Of a DNA stretch of 64,000 nucleotides, positions 8,569-17,048 are shown in pieces. Position 1 is the first letter of the stretch. Each line of letters starts with the position of its first letter. A program made the position numbers and the translations under genes. Under the pieces are notes generated by a model. That model did not search any database. It saw only the letters and a list, made by a program, of their open reading frames with translations, and was not told where the DNA came from. The DNA comes from RYN-230 sp036497945 (GTDB lineage Bacteria > Actinomycetota > Actinomycetes > Streptosporangiales > Streptosporangiaceae). Location of the stretch: the NCBI GenBank assembly GCA_036497945.1, contig DASXIN010000040.1, positions 1 to 64,000 on the forward strand. The letters are read 5' to 3'.

Positions 8569-9202
8569 GCTCGTGTTCGACTGCATCGGCGCCCGACCGG
8601 AGCGTTATGCGGTCGTTCCGTCGTTCAGTTTGGCGCTGCGCATCAGCGAGACAAGCGGGCAGCAGGTGGACGCGATCGCGCTGCGCGTCCAGCTCCGCAT
8701 CGAACCATTCCGGCGCGGCTATTCCGACGCCGAGGCGGATCGGCTGCACGACCTGTTCGGCGAGCGGCAGCGCTGGTCGGACACGCTCAAGCCACTCCAG
8801 TTCGCGATGATCTCCACCATGGTGCCCGGGTTTACCGGCAGCATCGAAATTGACCTTCCGGTGCCGTTCAGCTACGACCTGCAGATCGCCTCGACGCGGT
8901 ATTTCAGCTCGCTGGACGATGGCGAGATCCCGCTGCTGCTGCTGTTCAGCGGCACCATTTTCGGCCAGGCAGATGGGCGGCTCCAGGTGCAGCAGGTGCC
9001 GTGGAGCAAGGAGACCACGTTCCGGCTGCCGGTCAGCCTGTGGCGCGAGGTGGTGGACGTGCACTTCCCGGACGCAGCCTGGATCACGATGAGCCGCCAC
9101 ACCCTGGATGAGCTGATCCGGTTCAAGACCCGTCATGCGCTGCCCACCTGGGATGCCACCGTGGCGGCGCTGCTCGCCGAGGCTGGCCGGGAGGAGTTAT
9201 GA
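8561..9202 (+). CDS. Conserved hydrogenase-operon protein, DUF6084-like
   Basis: 213 residues with a mainly beta-strand pattern (LVFDCIGARPERYAVVPSF, IALRVQLRIEPFRRGYS, GSIEIDLPVPFSYDL) and a tail TRHALPTWDATVAALL. It has no signal peptide, membrane segment or cysteine cluster. The DUF6084 assignment is from recognition of these stretches. ATG 8561 overlaps the previous stop by 8 bases; a longer in-frame start at 8519 would overlap more and is less likely. The stop overlaps the next ATG (ATGA). Probably a structural or scaffold component of the hydrogenase machinery; function unknown. Confidence 0.72.
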   Translation: MAELVFDCIGARPERYAVVPSFSLALRISETSGQQVDAIALRVQLRIEPFRRGYSDAEADRLHDLFGERQRWSDTLKPLQFAMISTMVPGFTGSIEIDLPVPFSYDLQIASTRYFSSLDDGEIPLLLLFSGTIFGQADGRLQVQQVPWSKETTFRLPVSLWREVVDVHFPDAAWITMSRHTLDELIRFKTRHALPTWDATVAALLAEAGREEL

Positions 9203-10593
9203 CGGAGCGGGATCAGGCTGCCCTGGACCATGCTCGGCAGGTGGCCGACGCCATCCTCTACGAGGGTTACCTGCTCTACCCCTACCGGGCCTCGGCGCAG
9301 AAGAACCAGGACCGGTTCCAGTTCGGCGTGCTCATGCCGCCGGCCTACGCGCAGGTCGACCCGGGGGAGCCGGCCGCCAGCCAGACCGAGTGCATCCTGG
9401 ACGGCAAGGCCGCCACCGAGCTGACCGTGACCGTCCGGTTCCTCCAGCTGCAGCGGCGCACGGTACGCGCCGCGCCAGACTGGGCCGAGGTCGGGTCGCT
9501 GCGGGTGGGCGGCACCGAGTACGCGCCATGGGATGAGGCGGCCGAACGCGACCAGCAGGTCACCGCCCCGGTCAGCGAGCTGCTGGCCGGCGGGGTCGAG
9601 GTTCCGTTCACCGTGCCCGGCGGAGTGGACGAGGAGAACCTGACCGGGCCAGACGGGCATCTAGCCGGCCGGCTGGTGCGCCGCCGCGAGCCCTTGTCCG
9701 CGGTGATCCGGCTGACCGCGGAACGGCTGCCCGGGCCGTATGGCGCGCTCCGGGTCCGGCTGGTGCTGGCCAACGCTACCGAGCCGGTCCGGCCACTCGC
9801 CCGGCGCGCCGACGGACTGCCGTTCGCCCTGGTCGCCGCTCACTCGCTGATCTCCGTCCCTGGCGGCCGGTTCCTGTCCATGACCGATCCGCCGGAGTGG
9901 GCCGCGCCCGCGGTGAGCGGCTGCGTGAACACCGGCACGTGGCCCGTCCTGGGCGGGCCGGCCGGCTGCGCCGAGCTGATCCTGTCCTCACCGATCATCC
10001 TGTACGACCATCCGGAGATCGCCGCGGAGAGTGCGGGCCAGCTGTACGACTCCACCGAGATCGACGAGATCCTCACCCTGCGCACGTTGGCCCTGACCGA
10101 CGCGGAGAAGCAGGAGGCCCGGGCCACCGATCCGCGGGCCGCCGAGCTGCTGGACCGGCTCGACGACCTGCCGCCCGAGATGCTGGAGCGGATGCACGGC
10201 GCCATCCGCTATCTCCGGCCGGTCGGCGGTACGACGGCACCCGAGCCGGCTGGGCCGGCGCCAGATCCGGCCATCGGCGGGCAGGCACCCTGGTGGGACC
10301 CGGGCATGGACCAGTCGGTGTCCCCGGAGACCGACCACGTGGTCATCGCAGGGGTCAAGGTGGCCAGGGGCAGCCGGGTGCGGATGTGCCCGGGCCGCCG
10401 CCGGGCCGACGCGCAGGATCTCTTCCTGGCCGGCCGGACCGCGCAGGTCGAGGCGGTGCTGTTCGACGTGGACGGCCAGGTGCACCTGGCTCTGCTCCCG
10501 GACGACGACCCTGCCGCCGACCTACAGCGCAGCCACGGCAGGTTCCTGTACTTCGGCCCGGACGAAGTAGAGCCCCTTAGGGCCACGAGCTAA
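9199..10593 (+). CDS. Conserved hydrogenase-operon protein of unknown function (464 aa)
   Basis: 464 residues with no recognised enzymatic motif. The N-terminus has a conserved-looking LYEGYLLYPYRASAQKNQDR; the middle carries beta-rich segments (YGALRVRLVLAN, LPFALVAAHSLISV, AELILSSPIILYDHPEIA); the C-terminus, VVIAGVKVARGSRVRMCPG... VLFDVDGQVHLALL, resembles a small beta-barrel that could hold a lid or carrier role. Proteins of this kind accompany group 1h hydrogenase operons in actinobacteria. ATG 9199 is coupled to the previous stop by ATGA. It is the last large gene before two very small ones. Confidence 0.65.
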   Translation: MTERDQAALDHARQVADAILYEGYLLYPYRASAQKNQDRFQFGVLMPPAYAQVDPGEPAASQTECILDGKAATELTVTVRFLQLQRRTVRAAPDWAEVGSLRVGGTEYAPWDEAAERDQQVTAPVSELLAGGVEVPFTVPGGVDEENLTGPDGHLAGRLVRRREPLSAVIRLTAERLPGPYGALRVRLVLANATEPVRPLARRADGLPFALVAAHSLISVPGGRFLSMTDPPEWAAPAVSGCVNTGTWPVLGGPAGCAELILSSPIILYDHPEIAAESAGQLYDSTEIDEILTLRTLALTDAEKQEARATDPRAAELLDRLDDLPPEMLERMHGAIRYLRPVGGTTAPEPAGPAPDPAIGGQAPWWDPGMDQSVSPETDHVVIAGVKVARGSRVRMCPGRRRADAQDLFLAGRTAQVEAVLFDVDGQVHLALLPDDDPAADLQRSHGRFLYFGPDEVEPLRATS

Positions 10594-10629
10594 CCAGGCA
10601 ACTCATCCATCTGGCAGAGGAGGACCAGG

Positions 10630-10734
10630 ATGATCGGCAGGCTCGTCAAGGCAGGGGTGGTGGCCGTGCTTCTCACGGTGCTCATCCAGTCGCTTCCCGA
10701 CATCAAGCGCTATCTCGAACTGCGCGAGATGTAG
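10630..10734 (+). CDS. 34-aa single-span membrane peptide, DUF6893-like
   Basis: Short ORF with a strong ribosome binding site (GAGGAGG ending about 8 bases before ATG 10630). The product starts MIGRLVKAGVVAVLLTVLIQ, one hydrophobic span, and continues SLPDIKRYLELREM, an amphipathic tail rich in charged residues. I recognise the pattern as DUF6893 small proteins. Its place directly after the hydrogenase genes suggests it could anchor the soluble hydrogenase complex to the membrane, but this is inference. Confidence 0.7.
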   Translation: MIGRLVKAGVVAVLLTVLIQSLPDIKRYLELREM

Positions 10735-10768
10735 CCCTCGCGCACGGCCCGACAAGGCAGGCAGAACT

Positions 10769-11023
10769 ATGGAAACGATCATCGGGTTCATTGCCGGCTA
10801 CCTGACCGGCATGAGCGAGGGACGGGACGGCTTGAAACGGGCCCGCGCCTCGCTGGAGGCGATCAGGAACTCACCTGAGGTCCGCCGCCTCATGTCAGAT
10901 GCCGTCACCGTGGCGCAAGGCGTGGCAGGCCGCGCGGCTAAGGGCGGGCTGAGCAGCACCGTCAGCAGCGTGGCGGAAATGATCGCCAGCCGGGCAGCCG
11001 GGCGCGACCAGCACGCCGCCTGA
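10769..11023 (+). CDS. Small hypothetical protein at end of hydrogenase operon
   Basis: 84 residues: an N-terminal hydrophobic stretch METIIGFIAGYLTGM, then charged helices (GLKRARASLEAIRNSPEVRRLMSDAVTVAQG) ending in a Ser/Ala-rich tail. It could be a monotopic membrane-associated protein. It lies 34 bases after the 34-residue peptide gene, in the same direction, with GGCAGG upstream, so it probably belongs to the operon. I do not recognise a family. Confidence 0.6.
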   Translation: METIIGFIAGYLTGMSEGRDGLKRARASLEAIRNSPEVRRLMSDAVTVAQGVAGRAAKGGLSSTVSSVAEMIASRAAGRDQHAA

Positions 11024-11190
11024 CCGCCCGGCCGAAGCCACCATCGGGGCGCCGCGCGGCGTGACCCCGCCGCCGGCCGCCCGCTAGCCGGGGGGCGGCA
11101 CGACCTGGACTTTCCCGGCCTGTAGTCCTATATGCATGGCTATGTCAGGCATGTCCTTCCGCCCGAGGCGAGCCGGGTCGTAGGCCGGCC

Positions 11191-13116
11191 GTGCTGAAGA
11201 AGCCCCCGCGCGTCCCCGCCAAGGCCATGCCACCGCCCTGGCTGGTCGAGGTGGTCCGGCCTGTTCCGGCGCCCCCGCCGTGGGGTGCGATGCTGCGCGC
11301 CGCGCTGGCCGTCTGCGGCCCGCTGGCGCTCGGCTACATCCTCGGCAGCCAGCCGGCTGGCCTGCTCGGCGCGATGGGTGGCCTGCTCGGCGCGGTGGTG
11401 GACCGCGGCGGCACGTACCCGGCCCGGATCAAGCGGGTCGCCACCGCGGGGGTCTTCGGCGGCGCCACCGGGCTGCTGCTCGGCATGCTGGTGCACGGCC
11501 GCGGCTGGCTGGCCGTGCTGGTGCTGGTGCTGGTGGCCGGCCTGTCCGCGGTGCTGTCCGTGGCCGGGGCCACCGCGGCCATCACCAGCCTGCAACTGCT
11601 CGTCTACACCATCCTCGGCACCGGCCCGCTGGGCGCGCTGCGGCCCTGGTGGTGGCCGCCCGCCCTGCTGCTGGCCGGCCTGGCCTGGTCGCTGCTGCTG
11701 TTGCTGCCCGGCTGGCTGGCCAGTCCACTGGCTGCGGAGCAGCGCAGCACCGCAGCCGTCTACCGGGCCATCGCCGGCGCGCTGCGTGCCGCCGGGACGC
11801 CGGAATTCGCCACCGCGCACCAGCAGGTGGTGGCCGCGCTGAACGCCGCTTGGGACGACCTCGCCTCGCGCCGCGCGCGGACCAGCGGGAAGGACCCCGG
11901 GCTGGTCCGGATCGCCGCGCTGCTCAACCTGACCCACCCGCTCACCGAAGCCGCAGTGACCGCGGTGCAGGAAGGGGTACAGGTCGCGCCAGAGACCCTC
12001 GACGCGATGGACGGGATTGCCGACACGCTCCAGTTCGGCACGCCGGTGCCCGCGCCGCCGCCGGTGACCGGGCGCAGCCCGGGCGAGCGTGCGCTGGCCG
12101 CCGCCGTGGCCACCGCGGCCGATGTGCTGGCCGGCCGGCGCCGGCCCGGCCGCATGGCCAGGGTGCCGCGGCCGGGTCTCCGGACCCGCGTACACGACAT
12201 GGTCGACGAGACAGTGGGCGGCCGGCTGACCCGGATCTTCGCGCTGCGGCTGATGGCGTCGGTCGGGGTGGCCGCCGCGATCAGCGAGACCATCGCGCCG
12301 CCACGCTCGTACTGGGTGGTGCTGACCGTGGCCATCGTGCTCCGCCCCGATCTGGGCTCGGTATTCGCCCGCGCGCTGCAGCGCGGCATCGGGACCGTGG
12401 TCGGCGCCGTCCTGGGCGCGGTCATCCTGGTCCTGATACCCGGCGGGCCGCTGCTGCTGATCCCGTGCGCTCTGTTTGCCGCGCTGCTGCCCTACGGCCG
12501 GGACCGGAACTGGGGGCTGTTCAGCACGTTCCTGACCCCGCTGGTGGTGCTACTCATCGACTTGCTGCACCGGGTCGGCTGGTCGCTGGCCGTGGACCGG
12601 CTCATCGACACGCTGGTCGGCTGCGCCATCGTGCTGCTGGTGGGATATGCGCCGTGGCCATCGAGCTGGCACGCTCACCTGCCGCAGCAGTTGGCCACCA
12701 CGCTCGATATGGTGACCCGGTACACGGACCAGGCACTGCTCGGTGCGACCGGCCGTTCCGCGCTCCGGCGGGACACCTACCGGGCCCTCTCTGACCTCCG
12801 CGCGGAGTTCCAGCGGACCATGGCAGAGCCTCCGTCAGTGAGCAGGCGGGCCGCCAGGTTGTGGCCGGCCCTGATTGGCCTGGAGCATGTCATGGACATG
12901 GTGATCGCTACATCGGTGCACGCAGAGCAAGCTGGCTGGCGGCCCTCGGGCGCGGACCGGAAACTGCTCGTGGATGCGCTGCACGCGATGGCGGAGAGCA
13001 TCCGGGCCGGCCGGCCGCCGGCCGCCAAACCCCTGCCGTACCGCGAGGAACTGCGGCCGGTGGCCGACGCCATCCGGGATCTCCAGCGGCTGCTGGCCGG
13101 CGACCGCCCGGCCTAG
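11191..13116 (+). CDS. FUSC-family inner membrane protein (aromatic acid exporter-like)
   Basis: 641 residues. Two blocks of hydrophobic helices (about 30-175 and 350-480) flank a soluble middle domain, the arrangement of the fusaric acid resistance/YccS family. Typical FUSC text in the second block is PPRSYWVVLTVAIVLRPD, then LQRGIGTVVGAVLGAVILVL. The C-terminal 150 residues are helical and soluble. The start is GTG 11191. The substrate is unknown; family members export aromatic acids or other amphiphiles. The next gene starts 8 bases downstream, so the two are likely co-transcribed. Confidence 0.85.
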   Translation: MLKKPPRVPAKAMPPPWLVEVVRPVPAPPPWGAMLRAALAVCGPLALGYILGSQPAGLLGAMGGLLGAVVDRGGTYPARIKRVATAGVFGGATGLLLGMLVHGRGWLAVLVLVLVAGLSAVLSVAGATAAITSLQLLVYTILGTGPLGALRPWWWPPALLLAGLAWSLLLLLPGWLASPLAAEQRSTAAVYRAIAGALRAAGTPEFATAHQQVVAALNAAWDDLASRRARTSGKDPGLVRIAALLNLTHPLTEAAVTAVQEGVQVAPETLDAMDGIADTLQFGTPVPAPPPVTGRSPGERALAAAVATAADVLAGRRRPGRMARVPRPGLRTRVHDMVDETVGGRLTRIFALRLMASVGVAAAISETIAPPRSYWVVLTVAIVLRPDLGSVFARALQRGIGTVVGAVLGAVILVLIPGGPLLLIPCALFAALLPYGRDRNWGLFSTFLTPLVVLLIDLLHRVGWSLAVDRLIDTLVGCAIVLLVGYAPWPSSWHAHLPQQLATTLDMVTRYTDQALLGATGRSALRRDTYRALSDLRAEFQRTMAEPPSVSRRAARLWPALIGLEHVMDMVIATSVHAEQAGWRPSGADRKLLVDALHAMAESIRAGRPPAAKPLPYREELRPVADAIRDLQRLLAGDRPA

Positions 13117-13124
13117 GAGTGAGC

Positions 13125-13889
13125 GTGCCGGCAGACTGGCGGACCACCGCCCGGGACGGGCTGGTCGTACTGCTCACCGTGACCACAGGTGCGGTGGACG
13201 CGGCCTCGTTCCTGTACCTGGGCCACGTGTTCTGCAGCGTGATCACCGGGACCATGGTGCTGCTCGGCGTCTCGGTCGGCACCCATGACCCGGCGCTGGC
13301 GCTGAACTGCGGAGTGGCCCTGGTCAGCTACATCGTGGGGGTGGTAGCGGGGACGCCGCTGGCGGTCCGCCGGGCGGGCCGCTGGCTGGAGGGCTGGCCG
13401 GTGCGCCGCTGGCACCGGGCCACCAAGCACCACGAGATCTGGCCGTCCTGGCTCACCGTCGCGCTGGCCGTGGAGTTCTGCCTGCTGGCCCTGTTCTCCC
13501 TGGGCTGGGAACTGACCAGCGGGCGGCCGTCGGGCGTGGCGCAGCGGCTGCTGCTGGCCGCCGCCGGGGTGGGCATGGGCATCCAGGCCGCATCCATCCG
13601 CCAGCTGGGCGAGGTATCCACCACCTACCTGACCGGCACGCTGACCGGGTTGATCTCCGCGCTGGCCACCGGCCGGACGCCCGAGGGGCTGCGCCGCAGC
13701 CTGGGCATCTTCGCCGCGCTGGTGACCGGTGCGATCCTCTCGGCGCTTATCACGATGTACCAGCCCGCACTGCTGCCGATCGTGGTCCTGGCGCCGATCG
13801 CGCTGGTCGTCTGGCTGGCGTCGGCCCGGTTCGGGCCGCGCCCGGCCGCCGACCAGGACAGCCAGGACAGCCAGGACAGCCCGTCCTAG
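13125..13889 (+). CDS. DUF1275 (YoaK-like) membrane protein
   Basis: 254 residues with six to seven hydrophobic segments. The family opening VLLTVTTGAVDAASFLYLGHVFCSVITGTMVLLG is characteristic of DUF1275/YoaK (shown here only as a location, residues about 11-45). GTG 13125 follows AGGAG by 5 bases. The C-terminus ends in a short tandem repeat of Asp-Ser-Gln encoded by a 9-base repeat. The stop overlaps by three bases the stop of the convergent glycosyltransferase gene. Function unknown. Confidence 0.8.
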   Translation: MPADWRTTARDGLVVLLTVTTGAVDAASFLYLGHVFCSVITGTMVLLGVSVGTHDPALALNCGVALVSYIVGVVAGTPLAVRRAGRWLEGWPVRRWHRATKHHEIWPSWLTVALAVEFCLLALFSLGWELTSGRPSGVAQRLLLAAAGVGMGIQAASIRQLGEVSTTYLTGTLTGLISALATGRTPEGLRRSLGIFAALVTGAILSALITMYQPALLPIVVLAPIALVVWLASARFGPRPAADQDSQDSQDSPS

Positions 13890-15424
13890 CCCGCGTCCGG
13901 GGCTGGCCGCCTCCGGTCAGCTAGATAACCGGCCACCACCATGATGCCCAGCGCGCCGGCCGGCGGCAGCGTGACCAGCCCGGGCAGCTGGTACCGCCAG
14001 CTGAACTCGAAGAAGTCCGAGGCGAGCAGGACCGCGACCGCGCTGGCCATGGTGAGCAGGCAGGCCTCCGCCGTGGCGCGCCGCTCGGCACTGGCCCGGC
14101 GGCGCAGCAGCCCAGCGCAGCCGGCCAGCCCGGCCACCGTGGCCAGCAGGAACAGCGGGCCGGGCGTGTACCCCCCGGTCAGCTGGTAACTGCGCAGGAA
14201 GCCGGCCAGCCCAGCGTCCACCGCGGGCCGGTCGGCGTACCGATGGCCGGCCTGGATCACCCTGGCCTTGCCCGCCGGGGTGAGGTGGACGAACTGCAGC
14301 CGCCCGTGCTGCAGGCTGATGTACGGCGGATAGACCGGGTAGTCGTGCTGGAACTGCCACCGGGTAATAGACACGTCGCCCCGGGCCTTCACCCGGCGCA
14401 GCGCGAACAGCTTGACCGAGTCCCTGCCCCACGCCGCGGCCACCCGGAACGGCTGCTGCACCAGCACCTGGCGGCTGAAGCCGTCGGCGAACGTGATGTG
14501 CGGCACGCCCTTGGGCGGGACGGCCGTCTTGATCGGCGATCCGGCACCGTGGTCCAGCCAGTCCGGGCCCAGCACCTGCTGCCGGTGCGGCGGGCAGAGC
14601 GGGCGCTGGTAGCGCGGCAGGGTGAGCGTGGCACAGTCGGCCGCCGCGGCGGTCCGCCCGTAGATCGTGCCGGCCGCGTACGGGGCCAGCGCGAAGTGCT
14701 TGATGGTCACGTAGTTGCGGTAGCTGATGAACAGGATGGGCAGCGCGAACGCGGCGGCCAGCGCCACCGCCTGCACCAGTTTGCGCCGCCAGCCAGCCGC
14801 CGCGACCAGGAGATAGAGCAGGGCGGGCAGGATGAAGATCTCACCGACCTGCCGCACGGTGGCCGACGCGCCCAGGGCCAGCCCGCCCACCAGCACCAGG
14901 GCGGTCGGTGGCCGCCGCTCCCAGAGCAGGGCGGCCAGGCCCGCCACGATCAGCACCTCGAACGTGGTGTCCGGCATGATCGACTGCTCGATCTGCAGCT
15001 GGTACGCGTCCAGCAGCAGCGGTGCGGTAGCCAGCGCGGCCAGCCAGTTCGGCACCCCGCGGCGGCGCAGCACCAGGTACAGCACGACGGCCATGGCCAG
15101 CCCGGCCAGGTGCTGCAGCGCCGCCACCATGGCCAGCGTGCCCACCTTGAGGAACGCCTGCAGCATCAGCTGGTACCCCGGCGGGTCGTTGCCCGGGTAG
15201 GCGCCGAACAGGTACTTGATCGAGTCGATGTAGACCAGGGCCGGCCGGTACGCGAGCTGGGTCACCACCCGCAGCGCCAGGCCCGCGGCCAGCAGGATGA
15301 CGATTAGCCAGTGCCGCCGCAGCGCGGCGGCCAGCCCGCCCAGGCGGCCGGGGCCGGCCCGGGCGGTAGCTCCGGCCCGCGGGTCGGCCGGATCGGCGCG
15401 GACCCGGGCAGGAATCGCTCGCAT
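13886..15424 (-). CDS. Polytopic membrane glycosyltransferase (GT39/GT-C-like)
   Basis: 512 residues with about ten membrane helices. After the first helix comes the loop YRPALVYIDSIKYLFGAYPGNDPPGYQLML, whose acidic residues match the catalytic first loop of GT-C enzymes that use polyprenyl-phosphate sugars. A large extracytoplasmic domain (about residues 270-400) sits between helices, as in mannosyl- and arabinosyltransferases. ATG 15424 was taken as the longest start; the first ~30 residues are basic and poorly conserved-looking. The gene converges on the DUF1275 gene. Acceptor unknown. Confidence 0.75.
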   Translation of the reverse strand: MRAIPARVRADPADPRAGATARAGPGRLGGLAAALRRHWLIVILLAAGLALRVVTQLAYRPALVYIDSIKYLFGAYPGNDPPGYQLMLQAFLKVGTLAMVAALQHLAGLAMAVVLYLVLRRRGVPNWLAALATAPLLLDAYQLQIEQSIMPDTTFEVLIVAGLAALLWERRPPTALVLVGGLALGASATVRQVGEIFILPALLYLLVAAAGWRRKLVQAVALAAAFALPILFISYRNYVTIKHFALAPYAAGTIYGRTAAAADCATLTLPRYQRPLCPPHRQQVLGPDWLDHGAGSPIKTAVPPKGVPHITFADGFSRQVLVQQPFRVAAAWGRDSVKLFALRRVKARGDVSITRWQFQHDYPVYPPYISLQHGRLQFVHLTPAGKARVIQAGHRYADRPAVDAGLAGFLRSYQLTGGYTPGPLFLLATVAGLAGCAGLLRRRASAERRATAEACLLTMASAVAVLLASDFFEFSWRYQLPGLVTLPPAGALGIMVVAGYLADRRRPAPDAG

Positions 15425-15581
15425 GGCCCCCCCGGAAGCTTTTTGTAAGCGTAACGGAACTCTTGGTAACTCCGGCAGCAGCCTAGCGGCCCGGCCCCTG
15501 TCCGCCGCGCCAGCCGGGCCGGCCAGCTAGCCGGACGCTGGCACCACCCAGGCTGTCAGTCCTCGTGCCTAGCATCTCCCC

Positions 15582-17048
15582 ATGCCCGTCACGCTCACGC
15601 ACCCGGGGTCGGAGTCCTGGGCGTCGCTGCGTGCCCAGGTCAGGCTGCAGGCGGCCGGGCTGGCCACGCCGCGGCCGCCGGGGCCGGGGCAATGCCGCAC
15701 CTGCCGCGGCCCGGCCCAGGGCGGCTACACCCGCTGCTTCCAGTGCGGCCTGCACGCCGAGACCGCCCCGGGCAGCCTGGCCGACGTCGCGGTCCCGGTC
15801 GCTTACGCGCCCAAGGGCGGCCGCCTGGCCCGGCAGCTGTGGCAGTACAAGTCCGGGCAGTCCGGGGCGCAGCGCCTGCTCCGCGCGCTGCTCCTTGTTT
15901 TCCTGCGCGATCATGGGCCGTGCGTGTGGCGCGGCGCCGCGATGCCGCCGCCCAGCCACGTCGCCGTGGTGCCCAGCGGCCGCGGCCGGCCAGGCCCGCA
16001 CCCGCTGGCCGCCCTGATCCGGCCCTACCTGGCGCTGCCCTGGGCTGGGCTGGCCGTGGCCGACGCCCCGGGCGGCCCGGGCGGCCACGACCTCGATCCG
16101 GGCCGGTTCCGGGCCACCGGCCCGCTGCCCGGCGCCGCCGTGCTGCTGCTCGACGACACCTGGACGTCCGGCGGCAGCGCACAGGCCGCGGCGGTCGCGT
16201 TACGAGCCGCGGGCGCCCGGCACGTGGCCGTGGTGGTGCTCGGCCGTCACCTGGACCGGCTGCCGCCCGGCCTGGGCCAGCAGTTCCGGCTGGACCGCTG
16301 CGCGGTACATGAGTTGCCGCCGCTCAATAGGCTTGACCCCGTGATCTCCGATAACCCCTCACGGACCGCACTCGTCCGCAGGGCCCGGCGCATCAACCGG
16401 GAACTCGCGGTGCTCTATCCCGATGCGCACACCGAGCTCAACTTCGGCTCGCCGCTGGAACTGCTGGTCGCGACGGTACTGTCCGCGCAGACCACCGACG
16501 TGCGGGTCAACCTGGTCACTCCGGTGCTGTTCGCCCGGTACCGGTCGGCCGCCGACTACGCCGCGGCCGACCGCGCCGAGATGGAGAAGATCATCCAGTC
16601 CACCGGGTTCTTCCGGGCCAAGACCAACAGCCTCATCGGCCTGGGCCAGGCGCTCTGCGACCGGTTCGGCGGGCAGGTCCCGGCCACGCTGGCGGAACTG
16701 GTCACCCTGCCTGGGGTGGGCCGGAAAACCGCGAACGTCGTGCTGGGCAATGCCTTCGGGGTGCCCGGCATCACGGTGGACACGCACTTCTCCCGGCTGT
16801 CCCGGCGCTTCGGCTGGACCACCCAGACCGAGCCGGACAAGATCGAGCAGGAGGTCGGCGCGCTGTTCCCGAAGTCCGAGTGGACGATCCTGTCGCACCG
16901 GCTGATCTGGCACGGCAGGCGGGTGTGCCTCGCTCGCAGGCCCGCCTGCGGGGCCTGCGAGCTGGCCCGGCTGTGCCCGTCCTTCGGCGAAGGCCCCACC
17001 GACGAAAAGACGGCCCGTGCCCTGGTGAAGTCGGGCCCGTTCTCATGA
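15582..17048 (+). CDS. ComF-like phosphoribosyltransferase domain reading in frame into endonuclease III
   Basis: One open frame of 488 codons carries two functions. Codons 1-253 encode a ComF-like protein: a zinc-ribbon (CRTCRGPA...CFQCG) and a PRPP-binding loop VLLLDDTWTSGGSA. Codons 254-488 encode a complete endonuclease III: helix-hairpin-helix LPGVGRKTANVVLG with the catalytic lysine, the catalytic aspartate in ITVDTHFSR, and the iron-sulfur ligands in C-X6-C-X2-C-X5-C (CLARRPACGACELARLC). No stop separates them. A separate start for nth at GTG 16341 is likely (see that entry), so the product may be a fusion, two proteins, or both. ATG 15582 has a TAGCAT box 6 bases upstream. The stop overlaps the Nudix start (ATGA). 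Confidence 0.75.
   Translation: MPVTLTHPGSESWASLRAQVRLQAAGLATPRPPGPGQCRTCRGPAQGGYTRCFQCGLHAETAPGSLADVAVPVAYAPKGGRLARQLWQYKSGQSGAQRLLRALLLVFLRDHGPCVWRGAAMPPPSHVAVVPSGRGRPGPHPLAALIRPYLALPWAGLAVADAPGGPGGHDLDPGRFRATGPLPGAAVLLLDDTWTSGGSAQAAAVALRAAGARHVAVVVLGRHLDRLPPGLGQQFRLDRCAVHELPPLNRLDPVISDNPSRTALVRRARRINRELAVLYPDAHTELNFGSPLELLVATVLSAQTTDVRVNLVTPVLFARYRSAADYAAADRAEMEKIIQSTGFFRAKTNSLIGLGQALCDRFGGQVPATLAELVTLPGVGRKTANVVLGNAFGVPGITVDTHFSRLSRRFGWTTQTEPDKIEQEVGALFPKSEWTILSHRLIWHGRRVCLARRPACGACELARLCPSFGEGPTDEKTARALVKSGPFS
16328..16333 (+). promoter_or_regulatory. Probable internal -10 box for a leaderless nth transcript
   Basis: TAGGCT, followed by exactly 7 bases and then GTG at 16341, which is where standalone endonuclease III would begin. 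The same TAGGCT-N7-start arrangement precedes gpmA (55758). Confidence 0.5.
16341..17048 (+). CDS. nth: Endonuclease III (alternative internal start)
   Basis: Standalone reading of the Nth part: 235 residues, the usual family length, beginning at GTG 16341. It is a DNA glycosylase/AP lyase of base-excision repair that removes oxidised pyrimidines. Motifs are the HhH (LPGVGRKTA), catalytic Lys and Asp, and a four-cysteine [4Fe-4S] loop near the C-terminus. The gene order nth, Nudix, MarP-like protease is also found in Mycobacterium (Rv3674c-Rv3671c region), where nth is not fused to ComF. I favour this start on length and the -10 box, but the fused reading cannot be excluded. Confidence 0.8.
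   Translation: MISDNPSRTALVRRARRINRELAVLYPDAHTELNFGSPLELLVATVLSAQTTDVRVNLVTPVLFARYRSAADYAAADRAEMEKIIQSTGFFRAKTNSLIGLGQALCDRFGGQVPATLAELVTLPGVGRKTANVVLGNAFGVPGITVDTHFSRLSRRFGWTTQTEPDKIEQEVGALFPKSEWTILSHRLIWHGRRVCLARRPACGACELARLCPSFGEGPTDEKTARALVKSGPFS

Noticed and set aside
13854..13887. Tandem 9-base repeat at the DUF1275 3' end as a regulatory element
   Set aside because: It lies inside the coding region and encodes a short Asp-Ser-Gln tail; slippage-type coding repeat is the simpler reading.
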